Of a stretch of 64,000 nt of DNA, positions 1 to 8,955 are shown piece by piece (within the stretch, counting starts at the first letter, position 1; each line of letters starts with the position of its first letter). The notes under the pieces are model-generated. The model saw nothing but the letters and a program-made list of their open reading frames with translations. It searched no databases and was not told where the DNA came from. Source of the stretch: Sipunculus nudus (Eukaryota > Annelida > Sipuncula > Golfingiida > Sipunculidae); assembly GCA_026874595.1 (NCBI GenBank), contig CM049310.1, positions 86,465,056 to 86,529,055 of the forward strand. Direction: 5' to 3'. The translations under genes were made by a program, and so were the position numbers.

Positions 1-719
1 ATCGCGCACCTGACGTTCGGTGTACCGGTGAGACGTTACATCCACAACGGGCATGCAGCATATCTGTTGGAACAGGTGTCCTTCGTTCGAAATCACGTGT
101 TTCACACACGGTCGGTAAACAGTCTGCGGGTTTGCTTCAGCGGGTTCCCCTGTTTTCGTGTTAAGGATGGGAATCTGTTGTATCTGGTGCACACTCAGTA
201 AACCTGCTTCCAAGCAGGTCAGGGGCGCGTTTACGGTGTATCCCATGTGCCACAGCAGGTACAGCAGGTACGCAACACCATATTGACCGAGCGCACTGTG
301 ATTGCCAGACAGATCAAAAGTCATCTCACCCTCGGGACCCGTGAACAGCCACTCTATGTCGTGCATCTGACAGATCCCCTCTACGGTTTTCAAGGAGACT
401 CCTGATTCCTTCAATGTCCTGCAGTTGTCGGTGTGTGAGGAATCCATGGTGAACCGCGACATGTCGCGCATCATTGTTTCCCATGTCTCCATACACAGGG
501 ACGACGGTAACCGGTGCTCACCGTCTGCACTTGATCTCAGTCTTTCCTGGTCACGCCACATCTGTTGGGTTGACCAGTTGAGTGCTTTGATGAGTACACG
601 TGCTTTGTTATCGCGAACACGTAAACGCGCAGACATACCCGGTAGCAGTCCTCCTTCCACATCTGCTCTTGAATATATGTTGATCGGAACGAATGGAACA
701 CTGTGCAGACGGTCTGCCA
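1..719 (-). CDS. Unknown viral protein, C-terminus beyond the left edge
   Basis: A frame opens with ATG at 719 and stays open for 239 codons to base 1, so the gene is cut by the window edge and only its N-terminal part is visible. The reading has normal protein composition, with a hydrophobic, aromatic stretch around residues 155-170 (G-Y-T-V, L-L-Y-L-L-W pattern) and scattered cysteines later (for example I-C-C-M). I recognise no domain. The long open frame and the same strand as the genes that follow at 993-6003 support a real gene. It is probably the distal member of this minus-strand run. Confidence 0.65.
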
Positions 720-992
720 TCCTTTGTCTTGTTGTTGTTGTGGCACCTTGTGCGCACAGTTAGACTTGCAGTAACAAAGTGTGTCTGATCTGTAACGGCG
801 AACCGGTTAAATATGTTCACGGCAAGGACAAACAGGCGGCCAAAACCAGCCAATAGGCGCTCTCAGAAATTGCTCGTCTAAGCATGACCCGCTTGCTGAC
901 GTCACGCCGTACTTGCACCTGCACGTAGAAAATGTCAGCGCCAATAGCCGTTGCGCAATCTGGCTGGTTCAGGCAAGAATCACCCGTACCCG

Positions 993-2180
993 TCATGTGA
1001 AATAATGACCGTCAGCTACGACCTGCACACAGGAACGAGAGTCCATCGGTCGCCACTTTATGGTTGACACGAGTCGCACTGGCGTGCGGCACTGCGGGCA
1101 CGGAATGTGTTCCGTGGTTGCTACTCCTCTCGCTCTGTTGTCTGTATGTACTTGTGCCATTTTTTTGTAACACGCAAGGCACACGTAATGTTCGCACTGG
1201 CTGAACACCACGTATTCCGCCTGCCCGCTTTTCTTCGGGTGATCGCGTGCAGCTTCCTCACAATTCTCCTGGCAGACGCTGCAAGATAGACGGCATGTCA
1301 GCATGCACCCGTGCCCCATGCGTTTCATAACCCCGTTGAAGATGTCAAGCATTTCATTGTAACTGCAACCGTAACACAAGTCTGATATCAGATGGATCCA
1401 GGCCAATTTCCGTACCTGCCTCTCACAGGTTATCTGGTGTGTCCGCCTGTTCCTGAATGCGTGTTCGGTATCGGCGTATGTCTTCAGGACCGCGTTTCTC
1501 GCGGCTTTCAGGTAACTGTTTACTGACGTGCGGAGGTATCTCATTGTATCCTTACGTTGTTTGCGTGGACGATCACTTTCCTCGAAGTGTACGCTGTCTG
1601 TGGTACGTTCATCAGCGAGGTGTGACACGCCTGGTGTCTCACGCGACATCGTCTTCCAGTAGGTGCTTTGCAAAAGCCTCGTGAGAGATAGTTTGTAAAC
1701 GTCGGCCTCATGAACACCCGAAGCGCTCAGCTGCTGCAGGTGTCTGCGGCTTGCTGCCAGGCGAGGGATAAAGTCTGCTTGTTCCGATAAACTTGCCAGG
1801 TACTTCGGTACGTGCGGTGTCAGTTCGCCTGCCGTGTATAGAATGTGATTATCGTCACGTGTCACGTCCTGCGGTAATCGTTTCTCGTTCAAGGTTGCTT
1901 CCGTTTTTTTATCCAACCGACCGAGTTCACGGGTGCCCCACCAAATGAGATGTCTTTCCAGGCTCCACAGTCCCAGTGCGGCGTCTTCGTCGATGGTACG
2001 TGGGATGTCGGGGTGGACTACATGTGTATGTGGCACAGATGATATCGATTCCGATTCCTCCCGCCTTTGTCTCGCACCGAGAGATTCTCCGTTGCCGGCC
2101 TCAGTTCTCCGTCGTAAGCTGATGGGCGCCAGAGGTTGCAGAGACTGTAACACGTCGTGGTTTAAAACCGACATGCCCAT
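993..2180 (-). CDS. RING-finger protein (probable E3 ubiquitin ligase)
   Basis: 395 aa from an ATG at 2180. The C-terminal part carries a C3HC4-type RING: C-x2-C at about 300-303, C-x-H at 329-331, C-x2-C at 335-338 and C-P-x-C at 361-364, the last followed by the usual R-x-P. The preceding ~290 residues are basic/helical and unrecognised. RING proteins of this class recruit E2 enzymes and transfer ubiquitin; large DNA viruses of invertebrates often carry several. The substrate cannot be inferred. Its N-terminal 80 nt overlap the 3' end of the next minus-strand gene in a different frame, which is typical of compact viral genomes. Confidence 0.8.
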   Translation of the reverse strand: MGMSVLNHDVLQSLQPLAPISLRRRTEAGNGESLGARQRREESESISSVPHTHVVHPDIPRTIDEDAALGLWSLERHLIWWGTRELGRLDKKTEATLNEKRLPQDVTRDDNHILYTAGELTPHVPKYLASLSEQADFIPRLAASRRHLQQLSASGVHEADVYKLSLTRLLQSTYWKTMSRETPGVSHLADERTTDSVHFEESDRPRKQRKDTMRYLRTSVNSYLKAARNAVLKTYADTEHAFRNRRTHQITCERQVRKLAWIHLISDLCYGCSYNEMLDIFNGVMKRMGHGCMLTCRLSCSVCQENCEEAARDHPKKSGQAEYVVFSQCEHYVCLACYKKMAQVHTDNRARGVATTEHIPCPQCRTPVRLVSTIKWRPMDSRSCVQVVADGHYFT

Positions 2181-2937
2181 CCGCTTTGCCCATCGTTACT
2201 CGTACGTCTGCAATGACTGCGCCTGTCAGGAGCGACTGCCACGTTTTTAATACTGTCACCTTTGGGGCACGCGTATCTTCCGGCGGAGTGCTGTTTTCAC
2301 AAACGGGTGCACCTCTCCAGCGGGTCACGGGTCGTGTTGACAATGCCCTCTCCGGGTCTATCAAACCGGTCTCAGGGTTACAGGCATCCAGAGGATGCAG
2401 CCGTGGGTACAACATCTTCATACACGTTGAAAACCCCCGTCCCTGTCCAACAGCATATTCCGTTTTGCTGATTTCGGCGTCTTCTTTAGCACAGGCGGTT
2501 TCTATCGCACACACGGCTGTCCTGTAGGCAGCGGATGCGATATGGGAAATATCCGCTTCCCGCTGTTGTAGATTGTATCCCGGGACACCGGCCAACCAGC
2601 TGTTGTGTCGTGCGATAATTTCCCACGTGTACACGAGGGATCCGAAATCGACCGGCGAAGCTGTTAATAACCGGGGGAATACCTGTCGTTTGAACCTCAC
2701 GAGCGTTGGTACGCGGCAGACCGGCATGTGCTTGGCCATATCAAATATGAATATACAATACGCAGTTGTGGCAGGGCAAGGTTTGCACGTTATCGATGTG
2801 ACACACTTGTATATTGCTGTGCACCACCTGAGCAGGCGAGACCTGCGACATGTGCGGTTGGATGTTTCGTTGCGTAAACCGAACAGCGACATCTTACACG
2901 TGAGGAGGGGCACGGCATCTGGAGGGTGTGAAGGCAT
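2101..2937 (-). CDS. Unknown protein overlapping the RING gene
   Basis: A frame open from about 3180 to a stop at 2101. ATG codons occur at 3135, 3057, 2937 and 2892. I use 2937 (278 aa), but the start is uncertain because an AATATAAG-like TATA lies near 2955 on this strand and could favour 2892. The protein is cysteine- and arginine-rich in its first third, then mixed helical. No family recognised. The ~80-nt overlap with the RING gene downstream on the same strand suggests co-transcription. Confidence 0.5.
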   Translation of the reverse strand: MPSHPPDAVPLLTCKMSLFGLRNETSNRTCRRSRLLRWCTAIYKCVTSITCKPCPATTAYCIFIFDMAKHMPVCRVPTLVRFKRQVFPRLLTASPVDFGSLVYTWEIIARHNSWLAGVPGYNLQQREADISHIASAAYRTAVCAIETACAKEDAEISKTEYAVGQGRGFSTCMKMLYPRLHPLDACNPETGLIDPERALSTRPVTRWRGAPVCENSTPPEDTRAPKVTVLKTWQSLLTGAVIADVRVTMGKADGHVGFKPRRVTVSATSGAHQLTTEN

Positions 2938-3237
2938 CTTGTTCACTGGGTGCTTATATTTCTGCAACCCGACTTTTGTATTGGTATTCCTGTTGTAGAT
3001 GGAGTACTTTGTACTCTCACGTGACTCTGCATGGTTTAATGCTGCCCGCAGTTTCATCGAATAAATGTCAGAAACATTTAGCTGAAATCCGTTTCCTCTG
3101 TCTTCTGTTTGTGCGCGATGGTGTATGTATTTCATGTTGCGCCCGCAGATATCATATCGACCGCACGTTACATTTCTCAAATAACAAAATGTCAGCTGTG
3201 TTTAATAGCATACTATTTGTCACGACTAAACGTTGGG

Positions 3238-3405
3238 TCACATTTTCCTACACAACCTGTTGTACGCCACACCGAGTCCAATCATTGTACAGGTCAGCCC
3301 GAACAGTAAAAAAATCATGGCACCCCAGTAACATTTGCGGAGGCGACGTCCCCGGGCAAGGTACAAAAGGGCTGACACACTCAGGTCGTGCGGCTTACAC
3401 TGCAT
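3238..3405 (-). CDS. Small single-pass membrane protein candidate
   Basis: A 55-aa reading from ATG at 3405. A basic stretch (R-G-R-R-L-R-K) is followed by ~20 hydrophobic residues rich in L, I, G and F, then a short basic tail. This is the pattern of a tail-anchored or type II membrane protein. The open frame extends upstream to 3492 only with a non-ATG start. It fills a gap between two larger same-strand genes. Evidence is limited to open frame plus hydropathy. Confidence 0.35.
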   Translation of the reverse strand: MQCKPHDLSVSALLYLARGRRLRKCYWGAMIFLLFGLTCTMIGLGVAYNRLCRKM

Positions 3406-3600
3406 CCTTGGTTTTTTTATCGTGACCTGGCCGACCGGAAATACAAACCGCGCGATGCTCTGGTCGTTAGCCAAACGGGTCGCCCTCAGCACTGAAATCG
3501 TGTCACTATTCCGGGTAAAATGTAATGAACTGTTACACCGTCTTACACGGAGACTGAAAAATGCAGTATTTACAAATATCCCGACCCTTCTCCGTGGAGG

Positions 3601-4737
3601 TTAGTCCTGTGCGTCGATTGAAAGCCCCAGCGCGCAAATGACGTCTCCGTACAAGTAACAGGACACGTCGGCTGGTGGCACCATTTGTGATATAATTTCG
3701 CTGTCGCATTCGTCGTTCAACGAAAGTTCGCAGAAAGGAGGGAGGACTTCGGCGTCCGACAGCATCGACGGGTCGCACCTCAATTCAAATGATGCTCCCT
3801 TTTCACAGTCACCGTATCTCTCCGTCAGGTGTAATGTGACCTTGCAGAGACCTTCCCATTTTTGTGTGTCGCCTGGGTGTGTTACATGTGTTATTTTCCC
3901 GTTGCAGGGGACGGCTGCAGGGTTAAAGAATGATGGTGTACGACCGGGAGGCTGCGTGTCATGCTGCGCGTCATCGCCCACGTCACCATACCTGGCAACG
4001 AAAAAGTCATGAGTTTGTGCGGCTGGTACTATCACAGCGTGCCACGAGAGACGGGGACACAAGCGGTAAGTGTTGTTTCTTTTCGTCAGCAAGGTGTCAC
4101 GTACGAGGAGGAGCATGTCCGCTGGTTCTTGCATGTGTGGAAATTGTTCGGGTGGGTCGAACAAGACGCACTCGAAAGATGCCCCTTCCGGTAAAACGGC
4201 TGTGAGAGTACGTATCTTCCTTTTTGATTTACTAGTTTCAGAATCTTCTATTAGTTGTACGCGACCGACGACTGTTATGTGCTCGTCCACGTGACACTTA
4301 AACCGGCCGGGGGCTGGTATGTCACAGAATGAGGTGCCGTTTTCGTGCTGGTCTTTTGTCAGTAATTCTTTACAGGTTTCTGCTATACGTAACCGCCTCA
4401 GATTGAGCTGTTGAGACGTCAGTTCCGACCAACTGGTAGGCGGATGGTGACGCTCCCACACGAATCCTTTCACACTCAAAACCAGGCCGTTGCAGATACG
4501 CTTGAAATTGCCAGACACACGGTACCATTCTCCGGGTGCCCACTGTTCGATTTGTTGACCATCGGAAACGTTTAACACGACACACGTCCCCTCTGAGTCG
4601 TAAACGACGGCTCGGAAATTCCCACCGGTGCTTGAATACATTGCGACTGTGACAGCAGCGCCGGGAACGCCGGTGTCTAAGTTCGAAATGGCTTCGCATT
4701 GAGCCATGTTATTGTGTTTCTGTCGCGGATACGTCAT
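3601..4737 (-). CDS. OB-fold protein, probable single-stranded-DNA-binding protein
   Basis: 378 aa from ATG at 4737; this ATG overlaps the stop of the preceding frame as ATGA, which decides the start (an alternative ATG is at 4707). Three segments read like successive OB-fold barrels: an N-terminal one with alternating beta pattern and a W-x-x-x-x-G-F-V-W-E end, a central one starting V-V-G-R-V, and a C-terminal one starting G-K-I-T-H-V with a G-A-S-F-E-L strand. This layout recalls RPA-like or viral ssDNA-binding proteins acting at replication forks. The assignment rests on strand pattern only. It could instead be another OB-fold replication factor. Confidence 0.45.
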   Translation of the reverse strand: MTYPRQKHNNMAQCEAISNLDTGVPGAAVTVAMYSSTGGNFRAVVYDSEGTCVVLNVSDGQQIEQWAPGEWYRVSGNFKRICNGLVLSVKGFVWERHHPPTSWSELTSQQLNLRRLRIAETCKELLTKDQHENGTSFCDIPAPGRFKCHVDEHITVVGRVQLIEDSETSKSKRKIRTLTAVLPEGASFECVLFDPPEQFPHMQEPADMLLLVRDTLLTKRNNTYRLCPRLSWHAVIVPAAQTHDFFVARYGDVGDDAQHDTQPPGRTPSFFNPAAVPCNGKITHVTHPGDTQKWEGLCKVTLHLTERYGDCEKGASFELRCDPSMLSDAEVLPPFCELSLNDECDSEIISQMVPPADVSCYLYGDVICALGLSIDAQD

Positions 4738-5030
4738 TCGAAATGGCAGTGGTCCGCGATGTTTTGAATCATATACAAGCGGTTTGTTATCTGGCACGTC
4801 ACGTGCGATAACCGGTTAGTAAACACGCCCTGTAAAAAACAGTCAGAAGGCAGGTCGTCCACGTACACGCACGGGCCGTCTGGCAGTGCGTCCATTCCCA
4901 CGCTCAATGTATCAGGGTTGGGTGGGTCCTGGTCTACGTCCCATGCTGTTGAACGTGCGATTTCCATGGCGTTCAGGTCGGCGCTGACCAAGTCCGGGTT
5001 CCACACGCGGTTGTGTTGCGCCAACAAGCA
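4734..5030 (-). CDS. Probable C-terminal part of the 4912-6003 gene in a second frame
   Basis: The frame is open from 5144, but coding character is convincing only from about 5030 down to the TGA at 4736-4734. It is acidic and proline-containing with a hydrophobic/aromatic end. Its stop overlaps the ATG of the OB-fold gene (ATGA), a spacing expected of two consecutive real genes. No ATG near 5030 suggests an independent start, so I read it as the displaced C-terminus of the upstream frame. No domain recognised. Confidence 0.45.
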   Translation of the reverse strand, partial: CLLAQHNRVWNPDLVSADLNAMEIARSTAWDVDQDPPNPDTLSVGMDALPDGPCVYVDDLPSDCFLQGVFTNRLSHVTCQITNRLYMIQNIADHCHFE

Positions 5031-6003
5031 GGTCTTCGCAGTGCAGCTGTTCGTTTCTGTCGCCTGACACGAAAGCAAAACGTTGTGACGGTAACTGGGA
5101 GGGATCTCTGGCCTGCTGCAGAAATTCGTACATGAAAAGAACAATGTTGAAACATTCCAGTAAACGAACGTGATTTGTGACAGCTAAGCTTACGTCGAAC
5201 AATTTCGCTGGCAGGGCGACAAGTCCACGTGGATGCGAAGTCCCTTGCATACGCGACGACTTCCGCATATACGCTGAGGCGACACACGTTGGTAGGGTGC
5301 AGCGGGCCTCCGTGTAAACCACCCGCAATGCCTCTGACAAACCCTCTGATACGGGTATGTTCTTGAAGCCGGCGGCATCGACCAGATGTTCCACTATGTC
5401 GCGGCGTGCGCTTAGTGACATCCAACTGTTTGCGTGTTTGAACGTATGGGGAGTTCCAACCACTTGAGCTAAGGGGTTACGGGCTGCGACACGTATAGCG
5501 CGCGCCGGTGGTCCTTGGTTGTCCTGTGTGACAGGGCGCAGTTTGCAACGCTGGTCTGTTGAATATTTTTCCCCGTTGCAGTTATCAGGTATTTCATCAG
5601 GGTTGTCTGGGAAAAGTGAATGTTCCAGTGTCAAAGCTTGTACGCCTTCTTCTTCCACCTTCACGACCATTGGAAGGCTTGTGTTGGAGTTGGCGGGAAC
5701 TTCTCGTGCTTTGTGCGTGTTTCCTGGGCATGACACTACCATAAACCCTTCTCTGCGTTCTGAACCGTCAGGTAGACGTGAACGTGTCCCGTCTTCACGC
5801 TGGGACAGTCCTGTCGGGATGATCGACACAGGGGCCCCGAGGTTGTATGAGCATACTGTAAGGGCGCTCTTTATTGCATTGACGTTCACGTTATCCGAAC
5901 GTTTGCAACCGGCAGACGCATGGTCATGCGACAGGGTCTGTTCCTGTGTGTTGAATGTGGTCCACGGAGACAGGGGTATAACCCCAAGGTTTCTGTCCGC
6001 CAT
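4912..6003 (-). CDS. Unknown protein, N-terminal part of an apparently frameshifted gene
   Basis: 363 codons from ATG at 6003. The first ~335 residues have normal coding character: S/T-rich N-terminus, a central block ending in a helical segment with aromatic residues around codons 290-305. The final ~25 codons after about 5030 become R/G/P-rich and look out of frame. From that point an overlapping frame on the same strand (4734 to ~5030) carries plausible protein sequence and ends in an ATGA overlap with the OB-fold gene. I infer one gene interrupted by a single frame change near 5000-5050. Function unknown. Divergent from the plus-strand gene at 6079, with only 75 bp between the two start codons. 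Confidence 0.55.
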   Translation of the reverse strand: MADRNLGVIPLSPWTTFNTQEQTLSHDHASAGCKRSDNVNVNAIKSALTVCSYNLGAPVSIIPTGLSQREDGTRSRLPDGSERREGFMVVSCPGNTHKAREVPANSNTSLPMVVKVEEEGVQALTLEHSLFPDNPDEIPDNCNGEKYSTDQRCKLRPVTQDNQGPPARAIRVAARNPLAQVVGTPHTFKHANSWMSLSARRDIVEHLVDAAGFKNIPVSEGLSEALRVVYTEARCTLPTCVASAYMRKSSRMQGTSHPRGLVALPAKLFDVSLAVTNHVRLLECFNIVLFMYEFLQQARDPSQLPSQRFAFVSGDRNEQLHCEDLLVGATQPRVEPGLGQRRPERHGNRTFNSMGRRPGPTQP

Positions 6004-6078
6004 GCCTTATTTGGGTGATCGGAGGCCGATGTCCGGCCTGAGTTGACTTTAAAAAAAAAGAACAATCGGTGAAACACT

Positions 6079-7962
6079 ATGGCTTCCTCAGACGACCGAT
6101 CGGCACACACGGTGCAGGAGCGCGGTGTAGCTGTCGGGCACCCGCTCGAATGCGCGGATTCTACAGAGTGGCTCAGGTTGTGGGCGGACACGTTGACGGC
6201 GCTGATCGATGTGAACGTATCAAAACATGTGTATCCTGATCTTATGCTTCAGAGTTTGCCACGCTTGCGGTCAAACGCGTGTGTGGCAAAGGAAATGTCA
6301 TTTTTTGTACGTGAAAGTCTGCATTGTTCTTTATCGCGTGTCACGTACGGACTGTCCTTGCTCTTGCCGCGACTGTCCCTCGAGATGGATCACGTTGCTT
6401 CCTGTCTGGAAGAATACGTTCGTAACTCTCAAGACATGCAGCGAGACGCGAGGTGTGGTAGAAACCAGGGCTTGACGGAACAGCAGGTTGAGTCGCTGTG
6501 TCAGAAATACTTCCGTTCTGTGCTTCGGACAGAGGACTGTCGGTTTTGGCACACAACGGGCAGTAACACTGCATGGACGGTGCACGAGATGCAGAAATGC
6601 TGTTGGGACCTTGATTTCGCTTTTTACAGCACACCCCTGGAAGAGGTTATTACCGCCCTCGGAGAGCTAGAGGAAGTATGTGCGAAACTGTTTGTTTCAG
6701 TTTGGGTATTGCCTCCCCACCTGTTGGATATGAGCCTGGGTTGTTTAGCATGTGTTTCCGCTCAGGCCTTTGCGTATTCCCTCGCGCAAGATGGGTCCCG
6801 TGCAGGGGCCGACCCACCTGAACAAACCAGGTTAGGTGCCAGTAACTGTTCTCATATTGTGTCATGTGACACGGGGCATGATCTTTTCCAGACGTTAAAT
6901 GTACCGGCAGGAAGCGGGTCATGTCAACGGGAGCGAAGCAGAGATGGAGCTGCTCCTGCAGGTGATGGCGAACGTGTGGCCGCGGTCAACCAGTTGCCTA
7001 ACGCTCCTGACATGGCACTGGCTGCCGGTTCTCCACGTCCTATAAACTCTGTCGACCCCACTGAAGACAGGTATTACTGTGGTTTCGGGAACACCTCTGG
7101 CGCAGACGACAGGCTCCTCAAGGAGCTGCGACTGGGTAACAGTCATGTGGCAGAAAAGACCCGTCTGTTGTTGGAAAACATGAGGCGCGCCCGTTCAGAA
7201 ATAGACTCGCATTGGCGGAATTCGGCTGATATTTTTAGATGGTGTGGTGAACGCGGTGACACTGACGTGCAAACCGAGGGTCATTACGCGGGCAATGCCG
7301 TTCTCATGTACACGGTTCCCGTCTACGGGTTGACTGTTGAAGAGCTCGTGGGGAATGAGTTTGCGGCCATGGACGCTCAGGCCGAGCTTGAAGCCCGCAA
7401 ACACGAGACTAGGATCAAGGAGCAGTTAAAAAAAGCTAGGGACCGTGGAGTCCAAGACGCGCCACAAGCTGTTGCGTGGGACATCTTGAAAGGGATTAAC
7501 ATGGATGGTAGCAAAAACGGGGGTTTGGCGCAAATGTTGGAGCGGGTGACAGGGAGGCGTTATGGGGTCGGCAACCAAGCAGTTGGATGTGGAAACAATG
7601 AACGTCCTGGACGTTCTTGCGTTGATGATTATATCGATACCTTGGTTACGGAGATGACGTCATGTGACATAGACTCCGTCCAGAAATCGGTGGGAGAGCG
7701 CGTTTTCGAACGTCACCGCAAACTGGTGAGGGCGAGGCACGCAAAGCTGTTGCGCAAATTGCGCAGGGCGAAAGAAGACCTGTCCTGTTGCATGCAGCCC
7801 CGCGTAGCGGGACAAGAGATCTTGTCAGGACTTTTCGCCGTCAGACGATGTGTCAAAGCAGTGCAGCATCCGAGAGGTTGTTTCCGCGCAGACGGGAGCA
7901 GACGTGAACCCCGACGATTTGCAAAATGGTTGGCTTGTGCCTGGGGACGGGTCACCGTATGA
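6079..7962 (+). CDS. Large unknown protein, N-terminal frame of a broken gene
   Basis: 627 codons from ATG at 6079, preceded by an A-rich stretch. Residues 1-230 are helical with many cysteines and aromatics; ~245-330 look like a linker; ~340-560 are charged and coiled-coil-like (L-L-L-E-N-M-R-R-A-R pattern, later alternating K/E/A). The last ~45 codons turn basic and P/R-rich and seem out of frame. The next frame (open from 7808) takes over with good coding character but has no early ATG. I infer one protein of perhaps 850-900 aa. Size and coiled-coil character would fit a structural role such as a portal or tegument protein, but nothing identifies it. Confidence 0.6.
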   Translation: MASSDDRSAHTVQERGVAVGHPLECADSTEWLRLWADTLTALIDVNVSKHVYPDLMLQSLPRLRSNACVAKEMSFFVRESLHCSLSRVTYGLSLLLPRLSLEMDHVASCLEEYVRNSQDMQRDARCGRNQGLTEQQVESLCQKYFRSVLRTEDCRFWHTTGSNTAWTVHEMQKCCWDLDFAFYSTPLEEVITALGELEEVCAKLFVSVWVLPPHLLDMSLGCLACVSAQAFAYSLAQDGSRAGADPPEQTRLGASNCSHIVSCDTGHDLFQTLNVPAGSGSCQRERSRDGAAPAGDGERVAAVNQLPNAPDMALAAGSPRPINSVDPTEDRYYCGFGNTSGADDRLLKELRLGNSHVAEKTRLLLENMRRARSEIDSHWRNSADIFRWCGERGDTDVQTEGHYAGNAVLMYTVPVYGLTVEELVGNEFAAMDAQAELEARKHETRIKEQLKKARDRGVQDAPQAVAWDILKGINMDGSKNGGLAQMLERVTGRRYGVGNQAVGCGNNERPGRSCVDDYIDTLVTEMTSCDIDSVQKSVGERVFERHRKLVRARHAKLLRKLRRAKEDLSCCMQPRVAGQEILSGLFAVRRCVKAVQHPRGCFRADGSRREPRRFAKWLACAWGRVTV

Positions 7963-8626
7963 TCCGTCCCGTGTTCCTCGCCCGCGTGTAGCTGAAGCGT
8001 GGGAGGTCAGTTGCGGGGAGCCCCTGCTGGAAACTGTCAACATATCGATGGCCTCAGAACTGACTAAGTCCCTGCAACTTGGCCCTATGTGGATGTCAAG
8101 GGACTCGCACGAGGACACAGCGTGCCCCGTCAGGGCGGGATTTGTTATGCACGCTGTTTGGTCTGCAAGGGGCGTCCCCGCGTCTGCGCGTGCTGACGTT
8201 GAAAGGTTCTGCACTTTGAAATCGGAAATGGGAGCACTGGGGTCACGACAGGCGGAACGCTTCGGGGATGTGTTCCCAGTGATGCAGGAACAGTATCTGG
8301 AACTGCTGCAGCAGTTGCGGGCGCAGGAAGCGCAGACGTCGTCAGGTGATGCCGAAAACCAATCTCGTCTGGACAGTTTGAAGCAAACACGGTTTCTCTG
8401 CCACATGCACAAGGTTCGGTTGGTGGCATATGCTGTTGTGGTGCACCAATTGGCCCATCCGGGGAACCGTGTCCGGTGTCTGTCTGTGGCCGATCCGTCA
8501 CATTTATGTCCGGGGGAAGGGGGGGGAGGTTTACGCTCTCGAGGAGGCTGTATATGTGGGGCCCGCTTTTTCACCACACACGCTGATATCCAGGCGACAC
8601 TACACGCCTCCGATAAACGACGCTGA
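7808..8626 (+). CDS. Middle/C-terminal frame of the broken 6079 gene
   Basis: The frame opens just after a TAG at 7805 and runs to 8626. The first ATG is only at ~8048, yet the ~65 codons before it already look coding, which argues that translation enters from the upstream frame. Residues include a helical, Q/E-rich segment (E-L-L-Q-Q-L-R) and a hydrophobic segment near 8410-8455. After the G8 run at 8519-8526 the sequence becomes G/R/C-rich and loses coding character, while another frame becomes plausible. Confidence 0.45.
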   Translation, partial: RDKRSCQDFSPSDDVSKQCSIREVVSAQTGADVNPDDLQNGWLVPGDGSPYDPSRVPRPRVAEAWEVSCGEPLLETVNISMASELTKSLQLGPMWMSRDSHEDTACPVRAGFVMHAVWSARGVPASARADVERFCTLKSEMGALGSRQAERFGDVFPVMQEQYLELLQQLRAQEAQTSSGDAENQSRLDSLKQTRFLCHMHKVRLVAYAVVVHQLAHPGNRVRCLSVADPSHLCPGEGGGGLRSRGGCICGARFFTTHADIQATLHASDKRR

Positions 8627-8717
8627 CGCACAAGAGGCAAACGCGCGGGATCTATGGGATATAAAACAGAGTCATGACATCTTCGAACTCCTGGCTGCTG
8701 CACCAGCGACGCGTTGA
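8527..8717 (+). CDS. Probable C-terminal tail of the broken 6079 gene
   Basis: A third frame on the same strand is open through 8717. Coding-like sequence starts immediately after the G8 homopolymer (8519-8526): an acidic, alanine-rich region with an aromatic start and a helical end, stopping 48 bp before the AATAAA at 8765. The change of frame exactly at a G run suggests a homopolymer length difference (mutation or sequencing error). Confidence 0.4.
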
Positions 8718-8764
8718 CTTTCGTCGTATCCTATATGAAACAAAACACTCATGATACCAAACCA

Positions 8765-8811
8765 AATAAAACCAAACACATACAGTCATAATGTGCAATG
8801 TGATATTTATT
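8765..8811. terminator. Back-to-back polyadenylation signals between convergent genes
   Basis: AATAAA at 8765-8770 on the plus strand serves the gene ending at 8717. TTTATT at 8806-8811 (AATAAA on the minus strand) serves the gene ending at 8956. Convergent AATAAA pairs recur through the window at 13.4, 27.8, 39.2 and 43.4 kb. Confidence 0.6.
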
Positions 8812-8858
8812 CATTAAACAAAATATATTTATTGTATGCAGGTTTTGATGTTGCATTG

Positions 8859-8906
8859 TGTGTATATGTGTGTCTGTACATATGTGTATATGTGTGTCTG
8901 TACATA
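8859..8906. repeat. Two exact 24-bp tandem copies in the convergent intergenic gap
   Basis: A TG/TA-rich 24-bp unit is repeated exactly at 8859-8882 and 8883-8906, between the polyadenylation signals and the stop of the minus-strand gene. It appears to be a simple short tandem repeat; no coding role. Confidence 0.75.
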
Positions 8907-8955
8907 TTGAAAATGTCCAGTTTGGCAGTTGTGACATGATTTCTAACAAGTCTTA

